From positions 1 through 6,655 of the forward strand of contig ONOV01000194.1 in assembly GCA_900319505.1 (NCBI GenBank): 6,655 nt of DNA. The letters run 5' to 3'. The translations under genes and the position numbers were made by a program. Shown here in pieces: positions 1 to 6,105 of the stretch. This DNA comes from an uncultured Erysipelotrichaceae bacterium (GTDB lineage Bacteria; Bacillota_I; Bacilli_A; Erysipelotrichales; Erysipelotrichaceae). The first letter of the stretch is position 1. Each line of letters opens with the position of its first letter. The notes under the pieces were generated by a model. That model ran no database searches. It was not told the DNA's origin and was given only the letters and a program-made list of their open reading frames with translations.

Positions 1-55
1 GAAACTTCAGAATCATTTCTCTCTCTACTGATGTGAGATGTTTATTGCAGCACAT
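1..55 (-). CDS. Start of a possible IS30-type transposase (partial, runs off the window)
   Basis: Only 18 codons are visible, reading MCCNKHLTSVEREMILKF and continuing past base 1. The pattern N-K-H-L-T-x-x-x-R-x-x-I resembles the first helix of the N-terminal helix-turn-helix of many Bacillota IS30-family transposases, from memory of that family and not from a search. The start is supported by a Shine-Dalgarno-like GAAAGGA (67-61) five bases upstream of the ATG. It is the first thing downstream of the 6S RNA terminator and is not an expected member of the apt-rel-hisS-aspS neighbourhood, which suits an inserted element. If it is a transposase it would cut and join DNA at the terminal repeats of its own element. 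Eighteen residues are too few to exclude another helix-turn-helix protein or a chance ORF. Confidence 0.42.
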   Translation of the reverse strand, partial: MCCNKHLTSVEREMILKF

Positions 56-112
56 GGTTATCCTTTCAATGTTGTCTATGCAAACCTTATTGTAATGGAT
101 ACCTTGTGCTGC
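47..112 (-). repeat. Imperfect inverted repeat able to cover the start of the edge ORF
   Basis: The plus strand has GCAGCACATGGTTATCC at 47-63 and GGATACCTTGTGCTGC at 97-112. These pair as 8 bp (47-54 with 105-112), one T-T mismatch, then 7 more bp with one bulged T, leaving a 33-base loop (64-96). Read on the minus strand, the 3' arm contains the ATG (55-53) and the last three bases of the Shine-Dalgarno (63-61), so a transcript carrying both arms could hide the start. No run of T follows, so it does not look like a terminator. Protective hairpins of this kind are known in insertion sequences. The structure is read directly; the function is inferred. Confidence 0.6.
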
Positions 113-164
113 TTTTATTACTCATTTCAAGCTGTTGCAGTTACAGTGTAAATCCGGGACATAT

Positions 165-194
165 AAAAAGCCGTTCATCATGGCAATGAACAGC
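165..194 (-). terminator. Intrinsic terminator of the 6S-like RNA
   Basis: GCTGTTCAT (194-186) pairs with ATGAACGGC (178-170) through 9 bp including one G-T wobble. The loop is 7 nt and five Ts follow directly (169-165). It lies just outside the closing helix of the RNA, as expected for a 6S precursor that is later trimmed at its 3' end. Confidence 0.75.
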
Positions 195-359
195 CTATCT
201 TCAGACAAGGCCGAAGGGGCGATATGTTCCCTCTTATGTAGAGGTGGGCATCCATGGTCATCCATCAGGATCCCCGACCGTATCGGGCGTTCAACACAGG
301 ACTCTCCAGTCAGGATTCCCTATATCAAAAATGTAGGAAAAATATTAATATCCTTCGGC
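165..359 (-). ncRNA. ssrS: Probable 6S RNA downstream of aspS
   Basis: A transcript of about 195 nt runs from an extended -10 promoter to an intrinsic terminator and folds like 6S RNA. Its predicted first base, G359, begins an 8-bp closing helix GCCGAAGG (359-352) with CCTTCGGC (217-210), extended by ATAT (351-348) with ATAT (225-222). A large AT-rich bubble follows: the 5' strand is 347-321 and the 3' strand holds a small CCTCT/AGAGG hairpin (244-240 with 234-230). The apical arm then closes with GGG-A-ATCC (320-313) against GGAT-G-CCC (253-246) and ends in hairpin CCCGA/TCGGG (287-283 with 277-273). 6S RNA mimics an open promoter, binds sigma-A RNA polymerase and is used as template for short pRNAs. 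The B. subtilis 6S gene bsrA also lies near aspS. The assignment rests on structure, size and position, not on a covariance search; another structured sRNA is the alternative. Confidence 0.72.
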
Positions 360-365
360 ACTTTT

Positions 366-374
366 ATTATAGCA
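366..374 (-). promoter_or_regulatory. Extended -10 promoter of the 6S-like RNA
   Basis: TGCTATAAT (374-366) is a perfect extended -10 element with a consensus TATAAT at 371-366. Normal spacing puts the start at about 359, exactly where the closing helix of the RNA begins. No good -35 is seen: CTGTTT is found at the 17-base spacing. The TG motif probably compensates, giving a sigma-A promoter. Confidence 0.72.
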
Positions 375-452
375 ACAGCATAGGAAATAAACAGTCTTGA
401 CACAGCTCATGTTTTTCCCTATTCTTAACTTTCTTTTCACTTTCCTGATATG

Positions 453-486
453 AAAACTGCCTCCATCCTGAGAAAGAGGCAGTTTC
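453..486 (-). terminator. Terminator hairpin after aspS, possibly bidirectional
   Basis: On the minus strand AAACTGCCTC (485-476) pairs perfectly with GAGGCAGTTT (463-454) around a 12-nt loop, followed by only a short T run (456-453). It begins 6 bases after the aspS stop codon, so it most likely ends the hisS-aspS transcript. On the plus strand the same hairpin is followed by a T-rich stretch (483-503), so it could also stop transcription entering aspS antisense. Confidence 0.78.
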
Positions 487-491
487 ATCTT

Positions 492-2249
492 TTATTTGTT
501 TTTACCGGCAATTTCAATGCCCAGAATATCAAGCTGTGCCTGATCCACTTCATTCGGTGATTCAGACATCAGATCCATGGAACTGTTGGTTGTCGGGAAG
601 GCAACTACATCACGGATGTTATCTGTACCGGCCAGTACCATGGTCAGTCTCTCCAGACCGATACCGACGCCTCCGTGCGGCGGAGTACCATAACGGAAAG
701 CATCCAGGAAGAAACCGAACTTCTTCTTCGCTTCTTCCATGCTTAAGCCGATGGCTTCAAATACCTTTTCCTGCAGCGCCTGATCATGGATACGGATGGA
801 ACCGGAAAGCAGTTCATAGCCGTTGAGAACCAGGTCATACGCACGGGAAGAAACATGTTCCGGATCGCTGAAGAGCTTGTCGACATCTTCTTCCTTCGGG
901 GCTGTGAACGGATGATGCGCAGCGACCCATCTGTTCTCTTCTTCACTCCACTCAAACATAGGGAATTCAGTTACCCACAGGAACTTGTAGTTCTCCCCTT
1001 CCGGAATCCGGTTGAGTTCATGTGCCAGTCTGACTCTGAGGGCACCTAAGGATGTCTCAGCAACTAACGGCTTATCTGCCACAACCAGCAGAAGGCTGTT
1101 ATCCTTCAGGTCAAACCTGTCAATCAAAGCCTGCTTCTCATCATCACTCAGCACCTTGGCAATGGAACCGGACAGCGTACCATCCTTCATCTTGAGGTAG
1201 GCAAGCGCCTTGGCCTTGAAGCCGTGTCTGATGAATTCCTGTAAAGCATCAAGACCCTTGCGGGAGTACTTGTCAGCCGCATCTTCAAAGTGCAGGCCGT
1301 CAATTTCACCGCCTTCACCAAGGCAGTCAGAGAATACCTTGAAACCGGTGCCGGCAAAGATGTCGTTCAGGTTGACGATTTCATTGCCGAATCTCAGATC
1401 CGGCTTATCAGAACCGAATCTTCTCATGCACTCATGCCATGGAATGCGGATAAAATGGTCTTCAAGATCAATGTTCTTGACGCCCTTGAAGATTCTCTTC
1501 ATCAGACCTTCAACAGTCGCAAAGATGGTTTCTTCATCACCGAAGGACATTTCAATATCGATCTGGGTGAATTCCGGCTGGCGGTCCGCTCTGAGGTCTT
1601 CATCACGGAAACATCTGGCAATCTGGAAATACTTCTCCATGCCGGCAATCATCAGCAGCTGCTTGAAGATCTGCGGGGACTGAGGCAGAGCCCAGAATCT
1701 GCCGTTGTAGATACGGGAAGGCACAAGGTAGTCACGGGCGCCTTCCGGAGTGGATCTGGCCAGAATCGGGGTCTCGACTTCGACAAAGCCGTTTTCATCG
1801 AGGTACTGACGGGCAATCATGCAGATACGATGACGCATCATCAGATTCTTCTGCAGTACCGGTCTTCTCAGATCCAGATATCTGTACTTGAGTCTTGTAT
1901 CCTCGGAAGAGGAGGAGTTGTCAGAGATGTCAATCGGGGCTGTTTCAGCGGTGTTGACAATATTGACGGATTCAGCCTGCAGTTCAACATCGCCGGTAGG
2001 CATGTTGGGATTGCTGTCCTTACGGACATTGACCGTACCGGTCACCTGCAGAATGTACTCATTGCGCACATCCTTTACCTGTTCACTCAGATCCTCATTG
2101 AAGACAACCTGCAGAAGACCGGAGCGGTCACGCAGATCCATGAATACCAGGGCACCGAAGTTTCTGCGCTTGTTGACCCATCCGATGACGGTTTCTTTCT
2201 TGCCTGCGTCACTCTTGCGCAGGGTGCCGCAGCCGCATGTTCTTTCCAT
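492..2249 (-). CDS. aspS: Aspartyl-tRNA synthetase
   Basis: This cytoplasmic class IIb synthetase charges tRNA-Asp with aspartate using ATP. The protein has 585 residues, close to the ~590 of bacterial AspRS. An N-terminal OB-fold anticodon-binding domain (about 1-105) contains GWVNKRRNFGALVFMDLRD (23-41). The catalytic core shows motif 1 around VETPILARSTPEGARDY (158-174), motif 2 FRDEDLRADRQPEFTQ (214-229) and motif 3 GIGLERLTMVLAG (529-541). The segment at roughly 290-420 is the bacterial-type GAD insertion. The start is one base after the hisS stop, with AAAGGAAAG (2265-2257) as a modest Shine-Dalgarno inside the hisS end, so translation is probably coupled. Expression should follow the T-box upstream of hisS. 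Whether the enzyme is discriminating or also charges tRNA-Asn (which would need GatCAB elsewhere in the genome) cannot be settled here. No frameshift or missing motif is seen. Confidence 0.98.
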   Translation of the reverse strand: MERTCGCGTLRKSDAGKKETVIGWVNKRRNFGALVFMDLRDRSGLLQVVFNEDLSEQVKDVRNEYILQVTGTVNVRKDSNPNMPTGDVELQAESVNIVNTAETAPIDISDNSSSSEDTRLKYRYLDLRRPVLQKNLMMRHRICMIARQYLDENGFVEVETPILARSTPEGARDYLVPSRIYNGRFWALPQSPQIFKQLLMIAGMEKYFQIARCFRDEDLRADRQPEFTQIDIEMSFGDEETIFATVEGLMKRIFKGVKNIDLEDHFIRIPWHECMRRFGSDKPDLRFGNEIVNLNDIFAGTGFKVFSDCLGEGGEIDGLHFEDAADKYSRKGLDALQEFIRHGFKAKALAYLKMKDGTLSGSIAKVLSDDEKQALIDRFDLKDNSLLLVVADKPLVAETSLGALRVRLAHELNRIPEGENYKFLWVTEFPMFEWSEEENRWVAAHHPFTAPKEEDVDKLFSDPEHVSSRAYDLVLNGYELLSGSIRIHDQALQEKVFEAIGLSMEEAKKKFGFFLDAFRYGTPPHGGVGIGLERLTMVLAGTDNIRDVVAFPTTNSSMDLMSESPNEVDQAQLDILGIEIAGKNK

Positions 2250-2265
2250 ATCAGTTCTTTCCTTT
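2250..2265 (-). promoter_or_regulatory. aspS ribosome binding site inside the end of hisS
   Basis: AAAGGAAAG (2265-2257) lies in the last codons of hisS, and the junction reads TGATATG, leaving one base between stop and start. The site is weaker than those of hisS, rel and apt, consistent with ribosomes reinitiating at aspS after finishing hisS. Confidence 0.65.
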
Positions 2266-3513
2266 CGTTAATACTTCTATAACCTGTTCATACGGTACAG
2301 TGACCTGTTCTTTTGTTTCACTGTTCTTGACATTGACCGTACCGTTCTTCAGCTCATCTTCACCGATGATGACAATGTTCTTCGCATGGCATCTGTCTGC
2401 ACTCTTGAACTGTGCCTTCAGGGACTTCTTTGTCAGGCACCCGTCCGTTGACAGTCCGGCTGCTCTGCACTTCTGCATGCATTCCAGCACATGATCGCTC
2501 ACATCGCCAAGGCCGATAACATACACATCCGTATCATCGTTTTCCGCAAAGTCATGGCCTTCTTCCTCGGCCAGGGAAATCAGTCTTTCCAGACCGATCG
2601 CAAAACCGATGCCGCTCATCTGCGGACCGCCGTAATACTCAACGAAATGATCGTATCTGCCGCCGGCAAAGATCGTTGCCTGCGCGCCGGATTCAGGTCT
2701 TGTTGAGACGACTTCAAATACAGTATGCGTATAGTAGTCAAGACCTCTGACAAGCCGGTCATCGATCTCATACGGAATACCAAGGGTATCCAGCGCCTTG
2801 AGGACGCGATTGAAGTAGTCTTTTGATTCTTCATTGAGATAATCGGATAAGTGCGGAGCATTCTTCATGCATTCCGCATCATGGTCCACCTTGCAGTCAA
2901 GAATACGCAGCGGGTTCTGTTCATATCTTCTGTGGCAGTCCGCACACAGCGTATCAAGATACGGCGCAAAGTATTCCTTCAAAGCAGCCCGATAGGCAGC
3001 GCGGGAGGCATCATCACCCAATGTGTTGATGCATACTTTCACGCTGGAAATCCCCATGGCCTTGACAATATCGCAGCCAAGGGCAATACACTCAGCATCC
3101 AGTTCCGGCGATTTGACACCGATGTTCTCCACTCCGAACTGATGGAACTGACGCTGTCTGCCCTTCTGCGGACGCTCATGTCTGAACATGGCACCCATGT
3201 AATAGAAACGGGCCGGCAGCTCCATGGAGCCGTACAGCTTATGCTGGTCAAAGGCACGGATCACACCGGCTGTGCCTTCCGGTCTCAGCGTATAGGAATC
3301 GCTTCCCATCTGGAACGTGTACATTTCCTTGTTGACCATGTCTGAACTGTCATTTTCACGAGAGAAGACATTGGTTGCTTCAAAGTAAGGCGTGCGGATC
3401 TCGTGATAGCGGTAAAGCTTGGTCTTTTCACGAATGACCCGTTCGACATCATGCCATTTTTCAATTTCGTCCGGCAGGATATCATAGGTTCCCCTGGGGG
3501 TCTGGTATTTCAT
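2251..3513 (-). CDS. hisS: Histidyl-tRNA synthetase
   Basis: This cytoplasmic class IIa synthetase charges tRNA-His with histidine using ATP. At 420 residues it has the usual bacterial length. It begins with the typical MKYQTPRGTYDILPDE. Seen in order are TLRPEGTAGVIR (75-86, histidine/ATP site), motif 2 FRHERPQKGRQRQFHQ (110-125), the HisRS signature RGLDYYTHTVFE (256-267), GGRYDHF (284-290), motif 3 GIGFAIGLERL (301-311), and a C-terminal anticodon domain from about 328. The insertion domain has four cysteines (190, 193, 207, 215). The start is fixed by AAGGAGG (3526-3520) six bases before the ATG. It is the first gene behind the T-box leader and is followed one base later by aspS, so uncharged tRNA should control both. 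Identification is firm. Confidence 0.98.
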   Translation of the reverse strand: MKYQTPRGTYDILPDEIEKWHDVERVIREKTKLYRYHEIRTPYFEATNVFSRENDSSDMVNKEMYTFQMGSDSYTLRPEGTAGVIRAFDQHKLYGSMELPARFYYMGAMFRHERPQKGRQRQFHQFGVENIGVKSPELDAECIALGCDIVKAMGISSVKVCINTLGDDASRAAYRAALKEYFAPYLDTLCADCHRRYEQNPLRILDCKVDHDAECMKNAPHLSDYLNEESKDYFNRVLKALDTLGIPYEIDDRLVRGLDYYTHTVFEVVSTRPESGAQATIFAGGRYDHFVEYYGGPQMSGIGFAIGLERLISLAEEEGHDFAENDDTDVYVIGLGDVSDHVLECMQKCRAAGLSTDGCLTKKSLKAQFKSADRCHAKNIVIIGEDELKNGTVNVKNSETKEQVTVPYEQVIEVLTKGKN

Positions 3514-3533
3514 AGGCTTCCTCCTTCATCAAC

Positions 3534-3760
3534 AAATAAAAAGCGTCCTGTATCCAAGGACGCTTTGCTCAACGCGGTACCACCTCAGTTCATGATTGTT
3601 TCAATCATGCGCTCAAAACCTTAACGCGGCATACGTTTTCTCCTACTGTTTTCAGAGAAACTTCTCCAGAGTGTCTGTTCTGTCTGTCCGTCATCAGTGC
3701 TTTCACCTGACCACTGTCTCTTCCATGCCGTTCAGACAGAATTTCTCCTTCAGCGAATGT
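3534..3760 (-). ncRNA. T-box riboswitch leader of hisS-aspS
   Basis: T-box leaders bind a specific uncharged tRNA and then favour an antiterminator. The diagnostic AGGTGGTACCGCG is at 3585-3573; its TGGT (3582-3579) would pair with the tRNA acceptor end. Stem I has a 9-bp helix TTCTGTCTG (3741-3733) with CAGACAGAA (3686-3678) directly next to the specifier loop, and a distal arm CAGTG/CACTG enclosing GGTGAAA. The specifier region reads GACAC (3675-3671), combining GAC for Asp and CAC for His. Stem III is CATGATTG/CAATCATG (3609-3602 with 3598-3591). The segment GCGTCCT (3563-3557) can pair upstream as antiterminator or downstream as terminator. The leader spans about 247 nt from the predicted start to the hisS ATG. 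T-box identity is very sure; which tRNA it senses is less so. Confidence 0.95.
3536..3566 (-). terminator. T-box regulated terminator before hisS
   Basis: AAAGCGTCCT (3566-3557) pairs perfectly with AGGACGCTTT (3549-3540) around a 7-nt loop. The 3' arm runs into TTTTTATTT (3542-3534). The 5' arm overlaps the antiterminator partner of the T-box sequence, so the two folds exclude each other. When the cognate tRNA is charged, transcription should stop here. Confidence 0.93.
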
Positions 3761-3766
3761 AAGACG

Positions 3767-3795
3767 ATTATAGCCTTTTTCCTTGGTTTCGACAA
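3767..3795 (-). promoter_or_regulatory. Sigma-A type promoter of the T-box-hisS-aspS operon
   Basis: TTGTCG (3795-3790) and a perfect TATAAT (3772-3767) are separated by exactly 17 bases. The -35 matches the consensus at four of six positions. The predicted start is A3760, just before Stem I of the T-box leader. The -35 lies only 19 bases after the rel stop codon. Confidence 0.85.
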
Positions 3796-3814
3796 ACGGT
3801 AATGCAAATCTGTT

Positions 3815-6025
3815 TCAATGGGAAGCCCGGATCACATTGATGACCGATTCCACTTTGCGCACATTGGCAATGACATTATTGAGCTCATCCAGATTATGAA
3901 CCTTGATGGAAAGCTTGATCGTTGAGATCAGATTATCATGGTTGACCGTTGCCTTGATGGAATTCATCGGTGTTCTGGACTGAGAAATAACCGTGACAAT
4001 ATCCGTTAACAGAAACTGTCTGTCATTAGCCGTGATCGTCAGATCAGAATCATATGTTCTTTCCGGATTATAATCACCCCAGCACACATCGATTCTTCTG
4101 TCCCTGACGCCGGCAATATTGGGACAGTCCGCCCGATGTACCTTAACCCCGGCACCTTTGGAAATATAGCCGACAATCGGATCGCCATAGACCGGCAGAC
4201 AGCAGCCGGCAATGGACATCTTCATCGTCTCAATGCCCGGCACATAGACACCGAACTTGCTGGAGACAGGACGCTTGACCGATTCCTTGTTGATTTCCTT
4301 CATCAATGCTTCATCCATATTGATGGAGCGCTTCTGGTTGGTCAGCTTCTGACAGACATCGGTCGGATTGATGGACTTGACCGCAATGCCGTACATGAAA
4401 TCCGTATAATTGGAAACATTGAAGCCATGCATGATCGCTTCAAATTTCTTACGGTCCATGTAATCCTTCGGATCAAATCCTCTCTTGCGCAGCTCTTCCG
4501 TCATGATCTTCTCACCATCCGCAATCCGCTTGGACTTCTCTTCATTCTGCTTTTTGGTGAGATAGGCTTTGATCTTGGATTTGGCCTGGTTGGTCTTGAC
4601 AAATTTCAGCCAGTCCTCACTTGGCCCTGTACCCTTCTGGGTCTTGATCTGCACGACATCGCCGGTATGCAGTTCGGTATTCAGCGGCACCATGACATCA
4701 TTGACAATAGCCCCGACCGTATTATGGCCTACCTCTGTATGAATGCGGTAGGCAAAGTCAATCGGCGTTGCCCCATTCGGCAGATCAATGACTCTGCCCT
4801 TAGGCGTCATGACATACACATTGGCTTCAAAGACGTCGTGCTGGAGCGTTGCCATGTATTCCGACGCATTGGCGGAAGCACTGGCTTCCTCGGAATAAAC
4901 GGCAAAGTTCTTGAACCAGGACAGTTTATCCTCAATCTCCTGCTGTTCCTTCTTCGGATCATACCGGGAGCCTTCCTTGTAGCGCCAGTGGGCCGCAACG
5001 CCTCGTTCAGCGACCTGATCCATTTCTTCAGTACGGATCTGTACTTCAAAGATCTTGCCGTCATCCCCGATGATCGTGGTATGAAGGGACTGATACATGT
5101 TTGTCTTAGGCACGGCAATATAGTCCTTGAGACGGCCGGGAATCGGCTTGTATTTGGCATGGATATAACCAAGGATCTCATAGCAGTGCAGTTCCGTATC
5201 AGTCACAATACGGATGGCAAGAAGGTCCAGAATTTCATCAAAGCGCTTGTTCTTCTTCACCATCTTGTTGTAGATGGAGTAAAGATGCTTGGAGCGGCCG
5301 AAGATACGGAACTGCAGACCATTCTCCTTCAGCATGGCCGAAATCTCATCAATCATATGGGAAACAGCCGCATCACGCTCTGTCTTTTTATTATCCACCA
5401 GAGCCGCAATATGATAGTACTCTTCCCTGTTGAGATAGAAGAAGCACAGATCTTCCAGTTCATTCTTGATGGAACTGATACCTAAACGATGGGCAATCGG
5501 CGCATAGACATCCAGTGTCTCCGCCGCAATCCGCTTCTGGGCTGCTTCAGACTGATACTGGAGGGTTCTCATATTATGCAGTCTGTCCGCCAGCTTGATC
5601 AGGATGACACGGATATCCTTGGCCATGGCAATAAAGATCTTACGATGATTGCTTGCCTGGTATTCCGGATCATCCTTGCCCTTGAACTTAAGCGTGCCGA
5701 TCTTGGTTACCGCTTCCACAAGCTCCGCAGTCTCATCATCAAATTCTGCCGCCAGTTCTTCCTTGGTAATGCCGGTATCTTCAATTGTATCGTGCAGAAA
5801 GCCGGCCGCGATGGTCTTCGGTCCGGCCTGCAGACCGGCCAGAATATAGGCAACGTTGACAAGGTGAATGAAATACGGCTCGCCGGACTTGCGGAACTGC
5901 CCGGCATGACGCTCCATGGCAAAATTGGCCGCATGTCTGATCAGAGCAATGCTGTCAGGATTGTGTATGTATTTTCCTGCCTCTGCAATGACGTCCTCTA
6001 CGCCCGGATTCTTATGTTCAGCCAT
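3815..6025 (-). CDS. rel: Bifunctional (p)ppGpp synthetase/hydrolase Rel (RSH family)
   Basis: Rel makes (p)ppGpp from ATP and GDP/GTP on stalled ribosomes and also hydrolyses it; this is relA in B. subtilis nomenclature. The 736-residue protein has full RSH architecture. The HD hydrolase domain (about 25-185) keeps HDTIED (78-83) and LADRLHNM (145-152), so hydrolysis is likely intact. The synthetase domain (about 235-350) has RSKHLYSIYNKM (244-255), RLKD (298-301; the RxKD form of bifunctional Rel, not the ExDD of RelA) and YQSLHTT (311-317). A TGS domain follows (about 403-462), then a helical region, the conserved-cysteine domain with GCCLPVYGD (607-615) and HRADCPN (630-636), and a C-terminal ACT domain (about 660-732). 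An Ala/Ser-rich stretch (380-389) joins the two halves. GGGGAGG (6039-6033) seven bases upstream fixes the start. A hairpin separates it from apt, and no terminator follows before the hisS promoter. Confidence 0.97.
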   Translation of the reverse strand: MAEHKNPGVEDVIAEAGKYIHNPDSIALIRHAANFAMERHAGQFRKSGEPYFIHLVNVAYILAGLQAGPKTIAAGFLHDTIEDTGITKEELAAEFDDETAELVEAVTKIGTLKFKGKDDPEYQASNHRKIFIAMAKDIRVILIKLADRLHNMRTLQYQSEAAQKRIAAETLDVYAPIAHRLGISSIKNELEDLCFFYLNREEYYHIAALVDNKKTERDAAVSHMIDEISAMLKENGLQFRIFGRSKHLYSIYNKMVKKNKRFDEILDLLAIRIVTDTELHCYEILGYIHAKYKPIPGRLKDYIAVPKTNMYQSLHTTIIGDDGKIFEVQIRTEEMDQVAERGVAAHWRYKEGSRYDPKKEQQEIEDKLSWFKNFAVYSEEASASANASEYMATLQHDVFEANVYVMTPKGRVIDLPNGATPIDFAYRIHTEVGHNTVGAIVNDVMVPLNTELHTGDVVQIKTQKGTGPSEDWLKFVKTNQAKSKIKAYLTKKQNEEKSKRIADGEKIMTEELRKRGFDPKDYMDRKKFEAIMHGFNVSNYTDFMYGIAVKSINPTDVCQKLTNQKRSINMDEALMKEINKESVKRPVSSKFGVYVPGIETMKMSIAGCCLPVYGDPIVGYISKGAGVKVHRADCPNIAGVRDRRIDVCWGDYNPERTYDSDLTITANDRQFLLTDIVTVISQSRTPMNSIKATVNHDNLISTIKLSIKVHNLDELNNVIANVRKVESVINVIRASH

Positions 6026-6051
6026 ATTCTTTCCTCCCCTCTCTCATTCAG

Positions 6052-6078
6052 AAAAAATCGAAGATCACTCTTCGATTT
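6052..6078 (-). terminator. Hairpin with T tail between apt and rel
   Basis: AAATCGAAG (6078-6070) pairs perfectly with CTTCGATTT (6063-6055) around a 6-nt loop, and six Ts run from 6057 to 6052. It lies 27 bases after the apt stop and 26 before the rel start. The stem is AT-rich, so termination may be partial. The plus strand lacks a T run, so it points in the gene direction. I see no clear promoter between it and rel, so rel either depends on read-through or uses a promoter inside apt. Confidence 0.68.
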
Positions 6079-6105
6079 CATCTGAAACGCATGAAAACTG
6101 TCTGA

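Noticed and set aside
135..383. Plus-strand open frame of 82 codons in the left intergenic region
   Set aside because: It overlaps the 6S-like RNA and its promoter on the other strand, has no convincing Shine-Dalgarno, and its translation resembles no known family.
1290..2282. Long plus-strand open frame (330 codons) opposite aspS
   Set aside because: It is antisense to the fully conserved AspRS frame, and no family is recognisable. Long antisense frames are expected opposite biased codons.
3591..3609. Perfect CATGATTG/CAATCATG palindrome, first considered as an operator
   Set aside because: Its place just before the T-box sequence and its 3-nt loop fit Stem III of the T-box leader, so no protein-binding site need be invoked.
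3403..3802. Two short plus-strand frames (73 and 68 codons) across the hisS leader
   Set aside because: They run through the T-box stems and terminator on the opposite strand. RNA structure explains this sequence better.
4136..5485. Long plus-strand open frame (449 codons) opposite rel
   Set aside because: It lies wholly within rel, which has complete domain motifs. The translation has no recognisable domain and looks like the mirror of rel codon bias.
5489..6085. Plus-strand open frame of 198 codons opposite the start of rel
   Set aside because: It mirrors the HD domain coding region of rel and crosses the apt-rel hairpin, with no domain or credible start context.
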